The notes under the pieces: model-generated
Seen by the model: only the letters and a program-made list of their open reading frames with translations
What the model was told of the DNA's origin: nothing
Databases searched by the model: none
Assembly: GCA_964058845.1 (NCBI GenBank)
Contig: CAXKVR010000376.1
Span: 69,501 to 133,500 of the forward strand
DNA length: 64,000 bases
Source: Carex sylvatica
Lineage: Eukaryota > Streptophyta > Magnoliopsida > Poales > Cyperaceae
Direction of reading: 5' to 3'
Position numbers and translations under genes: made by a program
Part shown: piece after piece, positions 1-13,310 of the stretch
Layout of the letters: each line of letters opens with the position of its first letter
Position numbering within the stretch: position 1 is the first letter of the stretch

Positions 1-2602
1 AAAGAAAGTTAAGGTGCAATTAATGGATGTAATCATTATCGGCCCAAAGGAAGGTAATGGTTACAAAAATTATTTGTGCAAGTGAGTGATAATAAAGTAT
101 AGTGATGACCAAAAATTTTACACATATGTCAACATTGTCGGTCCAAAGGAAGGCATGTTGTTCGATATGTTCTAGGCTATCAGTACTTTATTATTACGCC
201 AAAGTATCATAAGAAATTGACCCGTTACCCAAAGGTAGCCGCTTAATGGAAACCGATACTTTATTTTTTAAGATAGTTTTCTAAGTCTCATAAAATGTGA
301 TGATTTATTAAGATAAGTTACGATACTATGAATGTAACAATGTTGAGAAAAATTCTGTCTAGGTAAGTCGGAATTCGAAGTGTATCATTAGGAATCCCTG
401 ACTTACCTGGGACCTTACCTGGTTGTGAAATTCGTGTGTATACTAACAAAAGGGAAAATCATCTCATATACTTTGAGCAAGTTGGGCCTTTATTTGAATG
501 TAATTTATAAATTCATATTTTTTTTATTTGTGTTGTTCTTTGTGATTTTTAGTTCACGTTTTTCAGTTAGCATTGCTAAAGGCCTAAATAATATTTTTTT
601 ATGTTAAATGGAACTAACTTCAAATTTTGACATAAGAACATAGTAATAGTTCTTGGTGTGATGGATCTGAACCTTGCGTTTAGAGAAATTTGTCTCACTA
701 TTATGGATACAAGTGCTTTTGATCAAAAGAAGAAAAAGGAAAAGTGGAACAGATCTAATCGCATGTGTCTTATGATAATGAAGAGGTTCATGAAGAGGCA
801 TTAATGAGTGCTCAAGGAGTTATAAATTTTATAATCCTACAAAACATCCAGTATTTAAGACAGAAAATGCAATTTTTTTTTTAGGATGTTGAGTTTGTGG
901 GGGGGGGGGGGGGTGAGAAAATAATTGATTTTGAAGATGAATATGCAAATATTTCATCATTTATTGCGATTTTTGTAGATATAGATCTGAGTTTTACTCA
1001 AAACACCATTACGGACGCAATCATTATTGAAACTCAAACTCAACAAGATGAAACAATAAAAAATAAAAATTCAGAGATGGGTGCAAGCCAAATTGTTTCA
1101 GACAATACTGGAAGCCCTCAAGACAATTCAGAAGTGTCAATAAAGAAATATAAAGCTCGTCTTGTCACTAAATATTTAAGAAACTTTATATTTGATTTTA
1201 TTTAATAAATACAAGCATTAATTGGTCCAAAGAAATGTTAATGATTGTTAAAATTATGTGTACATAGAGTATAGTGATGATTATTATGTTTACATATAAT
1301 CAATACTGTCGACCCAAAGAAAGGCATATTGATTGATATGTTATTTGAATCATCAATACTCTATTTCTAGAAGTCTCTTTAAAGATCATATTGACATTGG
1401 TTACGCATTTTAATTTGGAGATTTAGTAGATGGATATTAAGACATCGTTTCTAAATGGTGACATTAATGAAACAATCTATATGGTACAACTAGAAAACTA
1501 TGTGTCAGGAGATGCAAAGTCTATGGTGTGCAAATTTAAGAAATCCATCTATGAACTAAAGAAAATGTCTCAACAATGGTATTGCAAAATCATAGTGAGA
1601 TTATCTTGTTTGGTTTTGAGATAAATTTATTGAATGATTTTGTATACCTTAAGTTCTGTGGGAGTGAATTTGTATTTCTAGTTTTATATGTGGATATCAT
1701 ATTGCTTGCCAGTATCGATATAAATATTTTGCAAATAACTAAGAACTTTCTGATAAAGAATCTAGAGATGAAAGATTGTAGTGATGCATCATTTAGCCTA
1801 GGGATTGAAATACTAAGGATGAAATCCAAAAGTATTCTAAGTTTATCCCAAAGAAATTATACCGATAAGGTTCTCCTTAAATATGACAAGCAAAATAGTA
1901 ACCAGAAAATAAATCTCAATAGGGAAATGAGACAAATCTAGTCTCAACAAATGCTCCAAGTATTATTCAGTTAATGGAACAATACAAAAGTAAAGTAAAG
2001 TAAAGAAAATAGTACAAAATGGTGAATTAAAAGTAGAACATGTAGGAACAGACTCTATGTTAGAATATCATCTTATTAAGGGATTGACACCGGCTAAGTT
2101 TGATGAGCATGTTGCTCATATAGGTGTAATCTCTATTGAGAATGTTCAGTTTTAGTGGGAGTCTGTTATTTGTAATTTAATGTTCTATTTTTCATTGTAA
2201 TTTTGAATATGTAACTTGTCATGTACCAAGTGTTATATATATTATGAAGTTTTGACATTCTGTTTCTTCTTTATGTTTGAATATTCAGTTAATTTATGAA
2301 ATTTAGTTTCAAGAATTAAGTGGGAGACCAAGTTAGAAATAGGCATGTGAAGATCACAATTGCATGTAATTTCTATGCTGCACATTCAAATCATGATTCA
2401 TGTCATTCAGCTGTATTAGTGATGTAATTATTGAGGGTTTAGTTGCGAATAAATGTGACGAATGCCGCTTTAGTCCTTTACTGGTATAGTTGATGGACCG
2501 AATTAGTTTGGAAATATATAAGAAAGACAGTAAAGAAATGTGTGCACATAAAGAAAACAATGCATAATTAAAAAGTCATGACATATTGCTCAAGTGGGAG
2601 AT
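1..2602 (+). mobile_element. Copia retrotransposon internal region, copy 1 (5' part outside window)
   Basis: Near-identical to 10712-13310. It ends with the polypurine tract CAAGTGGGAGAT directly before the LTR. Coding content is decayed to scattered reverse transcriptase/RNase H fragments, and a run of 15 G at about 899-913 is 3 longer than in copy 2. Confidence 0.9.
1140..2155 (+). pseudogene. Copia RT-RNase H remnants, copy 1
   Basis: KARLV at about 1156-1170 is the usual start of copia RT. MDIKTSFLNGD, IYMVQ and KSIYELKK lie at 1430-1590, and FLVLYVDIILLAS (a YVDD-box relative with the second Asp replaced) plus LGIEIL at about 1670-1815. GTDSM..IKGL..FDEHVAHIG at 2033-2155 is the RNase H tail. 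Stops, frame changes and a non-coding gap at 1206-1429 break the gene; gag, protease and integrase are not recognisable. Confidence 0.85.
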
Positions 2603-3469
2603 TGTTGGATTTATTGTCAACCTCATTGGATTTAATGCCAACATTGAGCGTATATGTAATCTAATTATGGATTGTTTACTGTCATATATAATTGTCAATT
2701 AAAGTGATCAAATAAGGTAATAGACAATTAATATATTCATTATGATGTGGTCCATAAATGTATAAAATAATTTAGGCAAAGATCAAATCATTTATGGACT
2801 GATTTAGAAATTTGCAATTCAGAAAAGTATCTTTTCAGAGGTCATAAATCTGCCTTTATGGAGGATTGTGCTGTCTGCATGGATATCAATGCAGTCGCAC
2901 ATATTTTAATGCACCAGCACGATTTTTGATGCACAACTCATTATACATTATTCAAATTGGCAGATAACCACAAAGGTGATTGGTCCCCAAGGCACAAGGT
3001 AACTAAGAAAATCACAGAAACTGAACATATGTTTTTCTCTTAAGAAAAATACAGTTATGTGTGCCTTCTCTTCTTGTTCCACCATCAAAGAATAGAGAAG
3101 AGAAATCCATTAGGAAATATGGAGATGATTTCTCAAGGGCCACACCTTGCTGTCTTGGAAGACTTATTCCTCGACCCAACAACAAAAGACGAGAATGACT
3201 TCTTGCCATTGAAGACTTGTCTCGTGCTCACAGAGACGGCTTGCTCTCCTATGGCTTTGGTTATTCCATGACAAACGACATGGAATCAGATATTATGTTC
3301 TGCACTTATGATTTATGTTTTGGATCTCTTTGACATAGGACGGTCCTTAGGTTAAGGTGGAGAACTGTTTCTCCTTCTCCGGAGTGTAAGTGTTTGACCC
3401 CTAGATGAGATATAATTGTTTGATCTCTAGATAAGGCGTAATTGTTTGGCCTTTTATAATTCCCCAACA
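2603..3469 (+). repeat. Copia 3' LTR, copy 1
   Basis: 867 bp, TGTTGG...CAACA, same as 13311-14177. The preceding polypurine tract fixes the left edge. Confidence 0.9.
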
Positions 3470-3606
3470 TGTAAACGTATATCAAAACCGCTTTCATGAG
3501 TCTAATATATATCCAAGTCTCTAATCTCTAATATGAAGTGATTTTTCTTTATTATTTTAGTTAATTATCTTTTTGCATGCTAATGATATTAAAATGCAAA
3601 AAGATA

Positions 3607-4168
3607 TAAAGCGGGGGGGCATTCGAATGCTCATCTTGACAATTAACTTGATTTTTGCTGGACAGAGCGCTCTCGTTAATTGACCGTTAAAAGTTGAGGG
3701 ACACTCAGTCTCTTTCTTTCCCTTCTCTCTCTCTCTCTCTCTCTCTCTCTAATTGCGATGAAGAAGCTTAAAGCAATTCTATGCCCTCAATCCCTCATCT
3801 TTATTAATATCAATTTTTCGAAATCATATACCTGTATCATCACTTGCTTGGTATTAGATTTCATTTCTTAGCCCGAGTCAAAGTTTATCCTTTTTTTCTT
3901 TTTTCTAATAGCCTTTTAAGTAAAGATTTCCAGTTCAGTTCACCTTGACTTGACAAGATCAAATCTCATAAAAATCAATTCATTTACGAGAACGAAGATA
4001 TTAAAGAGAGACGGACTCCCTTTTGCTAACAGCTTAATTTTAAGTTTAACGGAGCGCTCCGTCTACTGCGAATCAAGTTTACGGAACAAATCTTGACGCA
4101 TGATCGAACGGTGGATCTGTCCATCAGACCAGATTTCGCCCGATAGGCATCGGAAACGCCCCGCTTTC
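3607..4168. mobile_element. MULE-like non-autonomous element, copy 1
   Basis: Ends AAAGCGGGG(GGGC) and GCCCCGCTTT are inverted, flanked by AAAAAGATA (3598-3606) and AAAAAGAGA (4169-4177), a 9-bp duplication with one mismatch. It has higher GC than its surroundings and a (CT)n tract at about 3723-3750. No transposase. Confidence 0.5.
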
Positions 4169-5044
4169 AAAAAGAGAATATTGACATGCAAAAAGTAAAA
4201 ACCCTCTTCATCCTATAATTATAAGGATAATTAGATAAAAGATGGCAGGTTTCACTATATAAGTAATCTTAGTTAATATTTGTTTCAATCAATTTTTATA
4301 ACATTCTCATCTTTATAAATAATTCTAATTTTATTTTTGAATGTACAAATTAAAAATTAATTGTGAAGTGATATTAGATTTATGAACTTATTATTAATAA
4401 ATCCGGCTAGTATGATATCAGTGTCATATAACACCAACTCTTGAATTTATTGGATAGACTTCAAACAACTAATTCAAACCGTTCAAACCGATTTACTTTA
4501 TGAGTGATGTGTTTACATGCAAAAAAAAAAAGTTCGAGTTATTTTAATATGAAATCAAGTGGTAAAAAATATTGAAAAATAAATGTATTTAACTTAAAAA
4601 AACTCCCACACTTAACCTGACTTGATAATAAATAAATTCAAATAATTATAAATTTTGCATGTAAGCACACAACTAATGAAATAGATCGGTTTGAACGATT
4701 TGGATTCACCGTTTGAAATCAGTTCGATAGATTTTTGAGTTGATGCTATATAAGTTGAACTAACACTGATGTCACACTAGCTAGACTCATTATTATAAAT
4801 TTAACAATTTTCTGAAATTTATAAGTATTATGTAATTAATACATGTAATTGTGTACGAGTACAGTACAATTTTAATAAAATTTCTCCAATAGAATGTGGC
4901 GCACTTTATATGTGGCTCTCCTGGTCCAGTATCAATATCTCCAATATCTTATTTGCATTTATTTATGTTACGAGCCACTAATTCGTTTATTTTGTTTAAA
5001 TCACGATATTTATTATTTTTGTATGTAATTAGAAGACTTGATTC

Positions 5045-5776
5045 TAGGGGTGTAAACGGAGCGGATTCGGAGCGGATAATGCTTATACCATATTCGTATT
5101 CGTTTTTCAATGAGCGGATACGGATACGGATACGGATACGGATAGTAAACGGATATCAAAATTTAAAACCATATCCGCTTTAAACGGATACGGATACGGA
5201 GCGGATAATCAACGGATACGGATTCGAATACGGATACGGATCGGATAATTGTCGGATAATTAAGTTATGCACTGTAAGATACAAAAAAATGACTTGTTGT
5301 TGTATTGAAACAATGACTAAAACCAATTTAGCAGAGACTAAAAGCATACTACATTCACGGACTAAAGTCTTAAATGGAAAAGAATAGAGAATGAAGAAAT
5401 TGAGGTAAAAACAAAATGAAATTGGGTTACTGTAGCACTATCACCAGCTAAAAAGAGATTAAATTGAAAACCATATTGGATTATCATTTATACCACAACT
5501 AAGACTGAAATGAATATGGAATAATATATAACAACTTCTATCCGGAGCAGTAAAGTTAAAGTTGGTTGTGAGTAATTTCGGATCCGGATAATTACGGATA
5601 CGATACGGATATTCACATTCATGAAATTATCTGTATCCGTATCCGCCATTTTTTCACCATATACAAAAATTATCTGTATCCGTATCCGCAATTATCCGTA
5701 TCCGTTTAATCCGGATACGGATAATCTCCGGATACGGAGCGAATACGGAGCGGATTATCCGTATCCGTTTACACCC
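5045..5776. mobile_element. Non-autonomous hAT-like element with GGATAC hexamers, copy 1
   Basis: Begins TAGGGGTGTAAACGG and ends CCGTTTACACCC, with dense CGGATA/TATCCG hexamers inside both ends and an interior matching the VPS24 intron element. The last three bases of the right end and the 8-bp duplication are not preserved. Small ORFs here only translate the hexamers (IRIRIR). Confidence 0.8.
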
Positions 5777-6711
5777 TTCTCATCTTTATTTTTTTTAAAA
5801 TTGGCATGCAAAAAGTAAATAAAAAATATTTATCCTTCAATTATAATGATAAAAGATAGTATTTTTCACAATATAAGTAATTTTAATTAATTATTTTTCA
5901 ATCATATTTTGTACCATTCTCATCTTTATAAATAACTCTTGTTTTCATTGTGAAATGTGAATGAAGCCTACTGGCCTTTCAGTCAAAAAAAAATAGTTTT
6001 AACTGTGATTTTATAAATTCAAAAATCAATTGCAAAACAATATTAAATTTTTGGACTTATTATCAATTTAATTTAATGGTTTTCTGAAGTTAATAAGTAT
6101 TAAATTCAGTTTTTAAAACAATCGTGTAGTCTTGGACATACTGAACCATCATTTAGTCTTGGGTTGGATCCAATCCAAGTATCATACAATTTAAAAATTA
6201 AAAATAGAAAAATCTTCCAATAAGCAGTGACGCAACAGTAATACAGATCAAGATCGCTTTCATGGATTCAGTGTCCAAATCTCTACATCTCCCAATCCGT
6301 TTTAAATTCTGTCACCAGTCACTAATTCCGGGGCCCACAAATGACAAAGGATTTAGAATTTGTTTAAGAAGGAGGGACGCGGAGTAAAAGAACGACAGGA
6401 GAGGTGAAAATTCTCAAAATCTGATCAATTCAGATCAAGTCATCTGCTTCAGAAGAGAAGAATCAAAGAAAAAGTGAAAAAGAAAGAGAGAAAACACACG
6501 CTGTCCAGAGAGGAGAACAATAGAATTTTGAACAAAATCTGTAACCTTCAATTCATGTGTAGATTTTACTGCCTTCCCGTCATCCCCTTCCCTCCCTTTC
6601 CTTCGGGCGATATTGGAGCATAGTACGCGACCTGCATCGCCTTTTTGTTTAACACTGAACTGAAAAACAAGTGAAACAGCTCAGACTCAGTTAGGATCCT
6701 CTGAACTAACA

Positions 6712-9002
6712 GTTTCAGACCAATATCAGTTTAAACCGGTAGAAAATGGACGTTAGAAAAAGAAAAAAGAAAAAAAAAACCATTTTTGTAGCAGTGTCTC
6801 TTCAAATATTGTTAAGGAACTCAACTTTAGCATAAACGCATCATATGATTGTTAATTTGTATATATTTCATCTTTTTAACACGAGGATAAAATGTCGAAA
6901 ATATTTTATTATTTTATCGGTGCTTAACATGTGTGTACGAAATCATATTTTATTTTTCAACTCTCAAAAGGACGTAAATATATTGATAGTAGATATATAA
7001 AGATGCACTGCGTATATAGCCCCATAAATATTCATGAAAATTTGTGATGGGCGACAAAAAAAATATTCACAAATTAGGATCTCAGTTTTAACTTGGTGTT
7101 ACAATCACAACTTGTGAAGTTTGTCATGATCAGTCATTTTCCATAAACCATAAAGCTGTTCAAATTTAATTATTCATTTGAACTGATAAGGCATAGGGCC
7201 AGGGGCTAACTACATTGTAAGAAAAGGGACTAACCCCCCTATCCTTTGAAAATTTTATATTTTTTACCTTCAAAATTTTAAATTTTATAAAAATTATTAT
7301 TATTAGCTCCCCTTGGCTCCTTTATACAATAAAATTACATGACGCTTATTCATCCAGCCTCCTCTATCTCAATTTTTTAGTTCCGTCCCTACCTAGGACC
7401 CACTTTCCATGATTTCCTCTATGATGCTAAAATTGTTAATCATTCACACTACTTCGACAGATAGAAGACATTAACATCTTGTTTGGATGGAGAGCAGAGG
7501 GATGGAATGGAAAGCAACAAAAAAAAAAATTGCGAATCGTGTTTGATTGATAAAATTATGTCGAAAATGAATGGTAAATGAGGAAAAATATTTAACTTTG
7601 CATAATTATAACCAATAGAATTAATTTTTTCTCCTTATTTGAGGTATAATGGATGAAAATAAATTTTGTTACAAATATTTTCAGAGAAAATAACACAAAT
7701 GTCCAACTCTGTATCCTACATTAATTCTTACTTGTATAATTCTCAATCAAGTTTTTTTTATCACAAAACTACAACCTTCTCAACAACCTTCTAAATTTTA
7801 ATTAATAAAAATAAAAAATAAGACAAGAATAAAGTTAAATTTATTTTTGCTCATTAAACATCCAAACATAAAGAACTTAAATATATTAATCTACATTTCT
7901 ATTATATTCCATTCCCTTCTATTTTTCGCCTCCTTTCCCTTCCTCTACTCTCCAATCAAAGAAGGTGTTAGGATATAGGCTTTATGGTTCTAATTCAATT
8001 TTATGGTTTAGCATTTAATTAAGGTTTTGTTCCACTATCTTTTGTGCACAACTGTTTGATTTATGCAACCTATGAATTCGCCAATAAAATGTGGCGTAAC
8101 AGTAAAGTATGTTAAGATCATTTTTCTTGGTCCAATGCCCAAATCTCGAATCTTATCTGCATGAATTTTCTTTGTCATTTTAGTTGTCTTTTTGCATGCT
8201 AATGATTAACATGCAAAATGATAATGACAATAACATTTAAATAATCAAACATATTTATATACAAAAATAATAAATATGTTTTATTAAAAGAAAAAAAAGA
8301 TGGTATGCTTCACTATATGGGTAATTTTAATTATTCATTTTCAATCAATTTTGTTCCATTTTAATCTTTGCAAAATATTCTAGTTTTAATTTTGTGAACT
8401 TATTATTAGTCTAACAATTTTCTGAAATTTATAAGTATTTAAATTCTATAATTAAAAAAATAATCATATAGGGCATGTTCGTTTGTCACACGATTACAAG
8501 GGATAGGATTTGATGGGGATGAGAACCCACTTTTAAAGAAGTGGGAACCCATGAGCACATGTATGTACGTATTTATTGTAAGAATATGTTAAAATGAGTG
8601 TTCGGTTGTACCGTAGTATTAGTTGTAAAAAAATGGTCATTCAAACAGATCTTAAAATTTTAATTGTCAATATTAATAACCGTTTCAAATTTTTTTTTTT
8701 TTTTCACTATTAATAGCACACTAAATCTAATCCGCTCATTTGATATTTAATAGACGTATGAGATAAAAAGTTACAAAAGCATGATTCCATTATAAATGTT
8801 TTTTAACATTAATTAAAAAAGAATTAGGAGAGAAACTGTTTATATTTCAAGTTGAAATATCATGAATATATCTTTTGCATCAAGTATTTTTATATTTATG
8901 AGAATTATATTATTCAAAATTCTAAATATTATGTTCAATCTATGTTAATGTATAGAAACTGGTACATTATTCAAATCTCAAATTTTTATCTTCATTAATT
9001 TA
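6712..9002. other. Non-coding stretch between the duplicated blocks
   Basis: AT-rich, no ORF. It holds a foldback MITE (about 7465-7967) and another decayed copy of the local repeat at about 8080-8430. If the duplication is a simple tandem one, this is the left end of copy 2 and its counterpart lies before the window. Confidence 0.7.
7465..7967. mobile_element. Foldback MITE with GTTTGGATGGAGAG ends
   Basis: CTTGTTTGGATGGAGAG on the left and CTCTCCAATCAAAGAAGG on the right are imperfect inverted complements, followed inward by GGGATGGAATGG and its inverse CCATTCCC. No coding sequence; target duplication unclear. Confidence 0.5.
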
Positions 9003-9880
9003 TGTTGAATTTATTGTCAACCTCGTTAGATTAAATGTCAACATCGAGCGTATATGTAATCTAATTATGGATTGTTTACTGTCATATATAATTGTCAATT
9101 AAAGTGATTAAATAAGGTAATAGACAATTAATATATTCATTATGATGTGAACCATAAATGTGTAGAATAATTTAGGCAAAGATCAAATCATTGATGGACT
9201 GATTTAGAAATTTGTAATTCAGAAAAGTACCTTTTCAGAGGTCGAAAATCTGTCTTTATGGAGGATTGTGCTGTCTGCACAGATATCAATGCAGTCGCAC
9301 ATTTTTAATGCGCCAGCACGGTTTTTGATGCATAACTCATTATACCTTTTTCAAATTGGCAGATAACCACAAAGGTTATTATATATAAGGATTGGTCCCC
9401 AAGACACAAGGTAATTAAGAAAAGCACAGAAATTGAACATATATTTTTCTCTTAAGAAAAATATAGTTATGTGTGCCTTCTCTTATTCTTCCGCCATCAA
9501 AGAATAGCGAAGATAAATCTATTAGGAAATATGGAGAGGATTTCTCAAGGGCCACACCTTGCTGTCTTAGAAGACTTTTCCTCGACCCGACAACAAAAGG
9601 CGAGAATGACTTCTTGCCATTGAAGATTTGTCTCGTGCTCACGGAGACGGCTTACTCTGCTATGGCTTTGGTTATTCCATGACAAACGACATGGAATCAG
9701 GTATTATGTTCCACACTTATGATTTATGTTTTGGGTCTCTTTGGCATAGGACGGTCCTTAGGTTAAGGTGGGGAACTGTTTCTCCTTCTCCAAGGTGTAA
9801 GTGTTTGAGCCCTAGATGAGATATAATTGTTTGATCTCTAGATAAGGCGTAATTGTTTTACCTTTTATGATTTCCCAGCA
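9003..9880 (+). repeat. Copia 5' LTR
   Basis: 878 bp, TGTTGA...CAGCA, directly followed by AG and the primer binding site. It contains about a 13-bp insertion (near 9375-9388) relative to the 3' LTR. Confidence 0.92.
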
Positions 9881-9882
9881 AG

Positions 9883-9894
9883 TGGTATCAGAGC
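9883..9894 (+). other. Copia primer binding site
   Basis: TGGTATCAGAGC two bases inside the 5' LTR, the standard plant copia site for initiator tRNA-Met. Confidence 0.9.
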
Positions 9895-11850
9895 CAGGTT
9901 ATGCCGAATGATTAAGTCTTTTAGGATCTAAAGAGAATAAGAAATTATTGATGATTTTTTCGTCGATTTGTGTTTGATTTTTCTTATTTGTTTTAGATCT
10001 GAAAATTTTAGTTTGGAGAGCACAAAACTTGTAAAAGTTTGCAGCTATAATTACCTATTTTTAAGTTATTAAGTTTGTTAAAATTTGCTATAAGATTTTC
10101 AATTGAAATCGCAAATTTTTAATCAAAATTCGGTCCTCGCATATTTTGTACAACCCTCCATGTGGACGCACAGAGGCTACGCAAAATTTCGCGTAGTCTT
10201 TATTGGAAAATTTTAATAGGCAGTTATGGATTTTCTTTTGGTTTTTTTGTGAAAATATACAGATTTGGAATTAAATTTCTAAATTTCAAAGGTTACTTAA
10301 GGTGCTTCCAAAATTATGAAATCTTTCTAGATCATGAGTCAATTTCAGCATAATAAATGCAGTTTTATAGCAACTCAAAAAACAGATTCGGCCGCACGGA
10401 TTTGGATGCGACAGCATGGATTTTGATGCAGATGCACAAAATACCTTTTTCAAATTGGCAGATCGCCCTAAAATTCGTAGGGGCCATAGAACTCCTTGAA
10501 AAATTACAGAATATTTTATGAGATTCAAATTGCAGTTATTATGATGCAATTATATATATTTATTTAATTGCACTTTTGTTTTATGACTAAGGTATAAATT
10601 ATAATTCTTATAAAGGTATTAAAGTTGTATGTATCTTGAATTAAATTAATTAAGTCCTAATTGTATCTAAAGGTACATCTTTTGACAATATTAATTTAAA
10701 TTCATTTTACAAAAGCAAGTTAAGGTGCAATTAATGGATGTAATCATTATCGGCCCAAAGGAAGGTAATGGTTACAAAAATTATTTGTGCAAGTGAGTGA
10801 TAATAAAGTATAGTGATGACCAAAAATTTTACACATATGTCAACATTGTCGGTCCAAAGGAAGGCATGTTGTTCGATATGTTCTAGGCTATCAGTACTTT
10901 ATTATTACGCCAAAGTATCATAAGAAATTGACCCGTTACCCAAAGGTAGCCGCTTAATGGAAACCGATACTTTATTTTTTAAGATAGTTTTCTAAGTCTC
11001 ATAAAATGTGATGATTTATTAAGATAAGTTACGATACTATGAATGTAACAATGTTGAGAAAAATTCTGTCTAGGTAAGTCGGAATTCGAAGTGTATCATT
11101 AGGAATCCCTGACTTACCTGGGACCTTACCTGGTTGTGAAATTCGTGTGTATACTAACAAAAGGGAAAATCATCTCATATACTTTGAGCAAGTTGGGCCT
11201 TTATTTGAATGTAATTTATAAATTCATATTTTTTTTATTTGTGTTGTTCTTTGTGATTTTTAGTTCACGTTTTTCAGTTAGCATTGCTAAAGGCCTAAAT
11301 AATATTTTTTTATGTTAAATGGAACTAACTTCAAATTTTGACATAAGAACATAGTAATAGTTCTTGGTGTGATGGATCTGAACCTTGCGTTTAGAGAAAT
11401 TTGTCTCACTATTATGGATACAAGTGCTTTTGATCAAAAGAAGAAAAAGGAAAAGTGGAACAGATCTAATCGCATGTGTCTTATGATAATGAAGAGGTTC
11501 ATGAAGAGGCATTAATGAGTGCTCAAGGAGTTATAAATTTTATAATCCTACAAAACATCCAGTATTTAAGACAGAAAATGCAATTTTTTTTTTAGGATGT
11601 TGAGTTTGTGGGGGGGGGGGGTGAGAAAATAATTGATTTTGAAGATGAATATGCAAATATTTCATCATTTATTGCGATTTTTGTAGATATAGATCTGAGT
11701 TTTACTCAAAACACCATTACGGACGCAATCATTATTGAAACTCAAACTCAACAAGATGAAACAATAAAAAATAAAAATTCAGAGATGGGTGCAAGCCAAA
11801 TTGTTTCAGACAATACTGGAAGCCCTCAAGACAATTCAGAAGTGTCAATA

Positions 11851-12863
11851 AAGAAATATAAAGCTCGTCTTGTCACTAAATATTTAAGAAACTTTATATT
11901 TGATTTTATTTAATAAATACAAGCATTAATTGGTCCAAAGAAATGTTAATGATTGTTAAAATTATGTGTACATAGAGTATAGTGATGATTATTATGTTTA
12001 CATATAATCAATACTGTCGACCCAAAGAAAGGCATATTGATTGATATGTTATTTGAATCATCAATACTCTATTTCTAGAAGTCTCTTTAAAGATCATATT
12101 GACATTGGTTACGCATTTTAATTTGGAGATTTAGTAGATGGATATTAAGACATCGTTTCTAAATGGTGACATTAATGAAACAATCTATATGGTACAACTA
12201 GAAAACTATGTGTCAGGAGATGCAAAGTCTATGGTGTGCAAATTTAAGAAATCCATCTATGAACTAAAGAAAATGTCTCAACAATGGTATTGCAAAATCA
12301 TAGTGAGATTATCTTGTTTGGTTTTGAGATAAATTTATTGAATGATTTTGTATACCTTAAGTTCTGTGGGAGTGAATTTGTATTTCTAGTTTTATATGTG
12401 GATATCATATTGCTTGCCAGTATCGATATAAATATTTTGCAAATAACTAAGAACTTTCTGATAAAGAATCTAGAGATGAAAGATTGTAGTGATGCATCAT
12501 TTAGCCTAGGGATTGAAATACTAAGGATGAAATCCAAAAGTATTCTAAGTTTATCCCAAAGAAATTATACCGATAAGGTTCTCCTTAAATATGACAAGCA
12601 AAATAGTAACCAGAAAATAAATCTCAATAGGGAAATGAGACAAATCTAGTCTCAACAAATGCTCCAAGTATTATTCAGTTAATGGAACAATACAAAAGTA
12701 AAGTAAAGTAAAGAAAATAGTACAAAATGGTGAATTAAAAGTAGAACATGTAGGAACAGACTCTATGTTAGAATATCATCTTATTAAGGGATTGACACCG
12801 GCTAAGTTTGATGAGCATGTTGCTCATATAGGTGTAATCTCTATTGAGAATGTTCAGTTTTAG
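11851..12863 (+). pseudogene. Copia RT-RNase H remnants, copy 2
   Basis: Same fragments and same breaks as 1140-2155, including KARLV, FLNGD, the altered YVDD box (YVDI) and the RNase H tail ending at 12863. Because both copies share every disabling change, the element was dead before the duplication. Confidence 0.85.
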
Positions 12864-13310
12864 TGGGAGTCTGTTATTTGTAATTTAATGTTCTATTTTT
12901 CATTGTAATTTTGAATATGTAACTTGTCATGTACCAAGTGTTATATATATTATGAAGTTTTGACATTCTGTTTCTTCTTTATGTTTGAATATTCAGTTAA
13001 TTTATGAAATTTAGTTTCAAGAATTAAGTGGGAGACCAAGTTAGAAATAGGCATGTGAAGATCACAATTGCATGTAATTTCTATGCTGCACATTCAAATC
13101 ATGATTCATGTCATTCAGCTGTATTAGTGATGTAATTATTGAGGGTTTAGTTGCGAATAAATGTGACGAATGCCGCTTTAGTCCTTTACTGGTATAGTTG
13201 ATGGACCGAATTAGTTTGGAAATATATAAGAAAGACAGTAAAGAAATGTGTGCACATAAAGAAAACAATGCATAATTAAAAAGTCATGACATATTGCTCA
13301 AGTGGGAGAT

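Larger units (their letters stand above)
3470..6711 (+). repeat. Duplicated SMO1 distal flank, copy 1
   Basis: Matches 14178-17419, the region upstream of SMO1. It contains a MULE-like element (3607-4168), a hAT-like element (5045-5776) and decayed copies of a local AT-rich repeat. It stops about 340 bp short of the SMO1 start codon in the equivalent position, so no gene part is duplicated. Confidence 0.95.

Noticed and set aside
425..801. 60- and 65-codon ORFs in the copia internal region (also 11136-11512)
   Set aside because: No domain; perfect conservation between copies reflects the duplication, not selection.
5045..5776. CRISPR-like regular direct repeats
   Set aside because: Hexamers without unique spacers, inverted between the two ends, bounded by transposon termini, in a plant genome.
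5037..5790. 8-bp target duplication for the hAT-like element at 5045
   Set aside because: CTTGATTC on the left has no counterpart on the right; the right end is altered.
4896..5818. Small ORFs with IRIRIRIR or YPYPF sequence
   Set aside because: They are translations of GGATAC hexamers in a hAT-like element; the same happens at 15604-16526 and 31176-31367.
1..6711. A second SMO1 gene in copy 1
   Set aside because: The duplicated block ends before the TATA box and coding start; no SMO1 exon sequence occurs after 6711.
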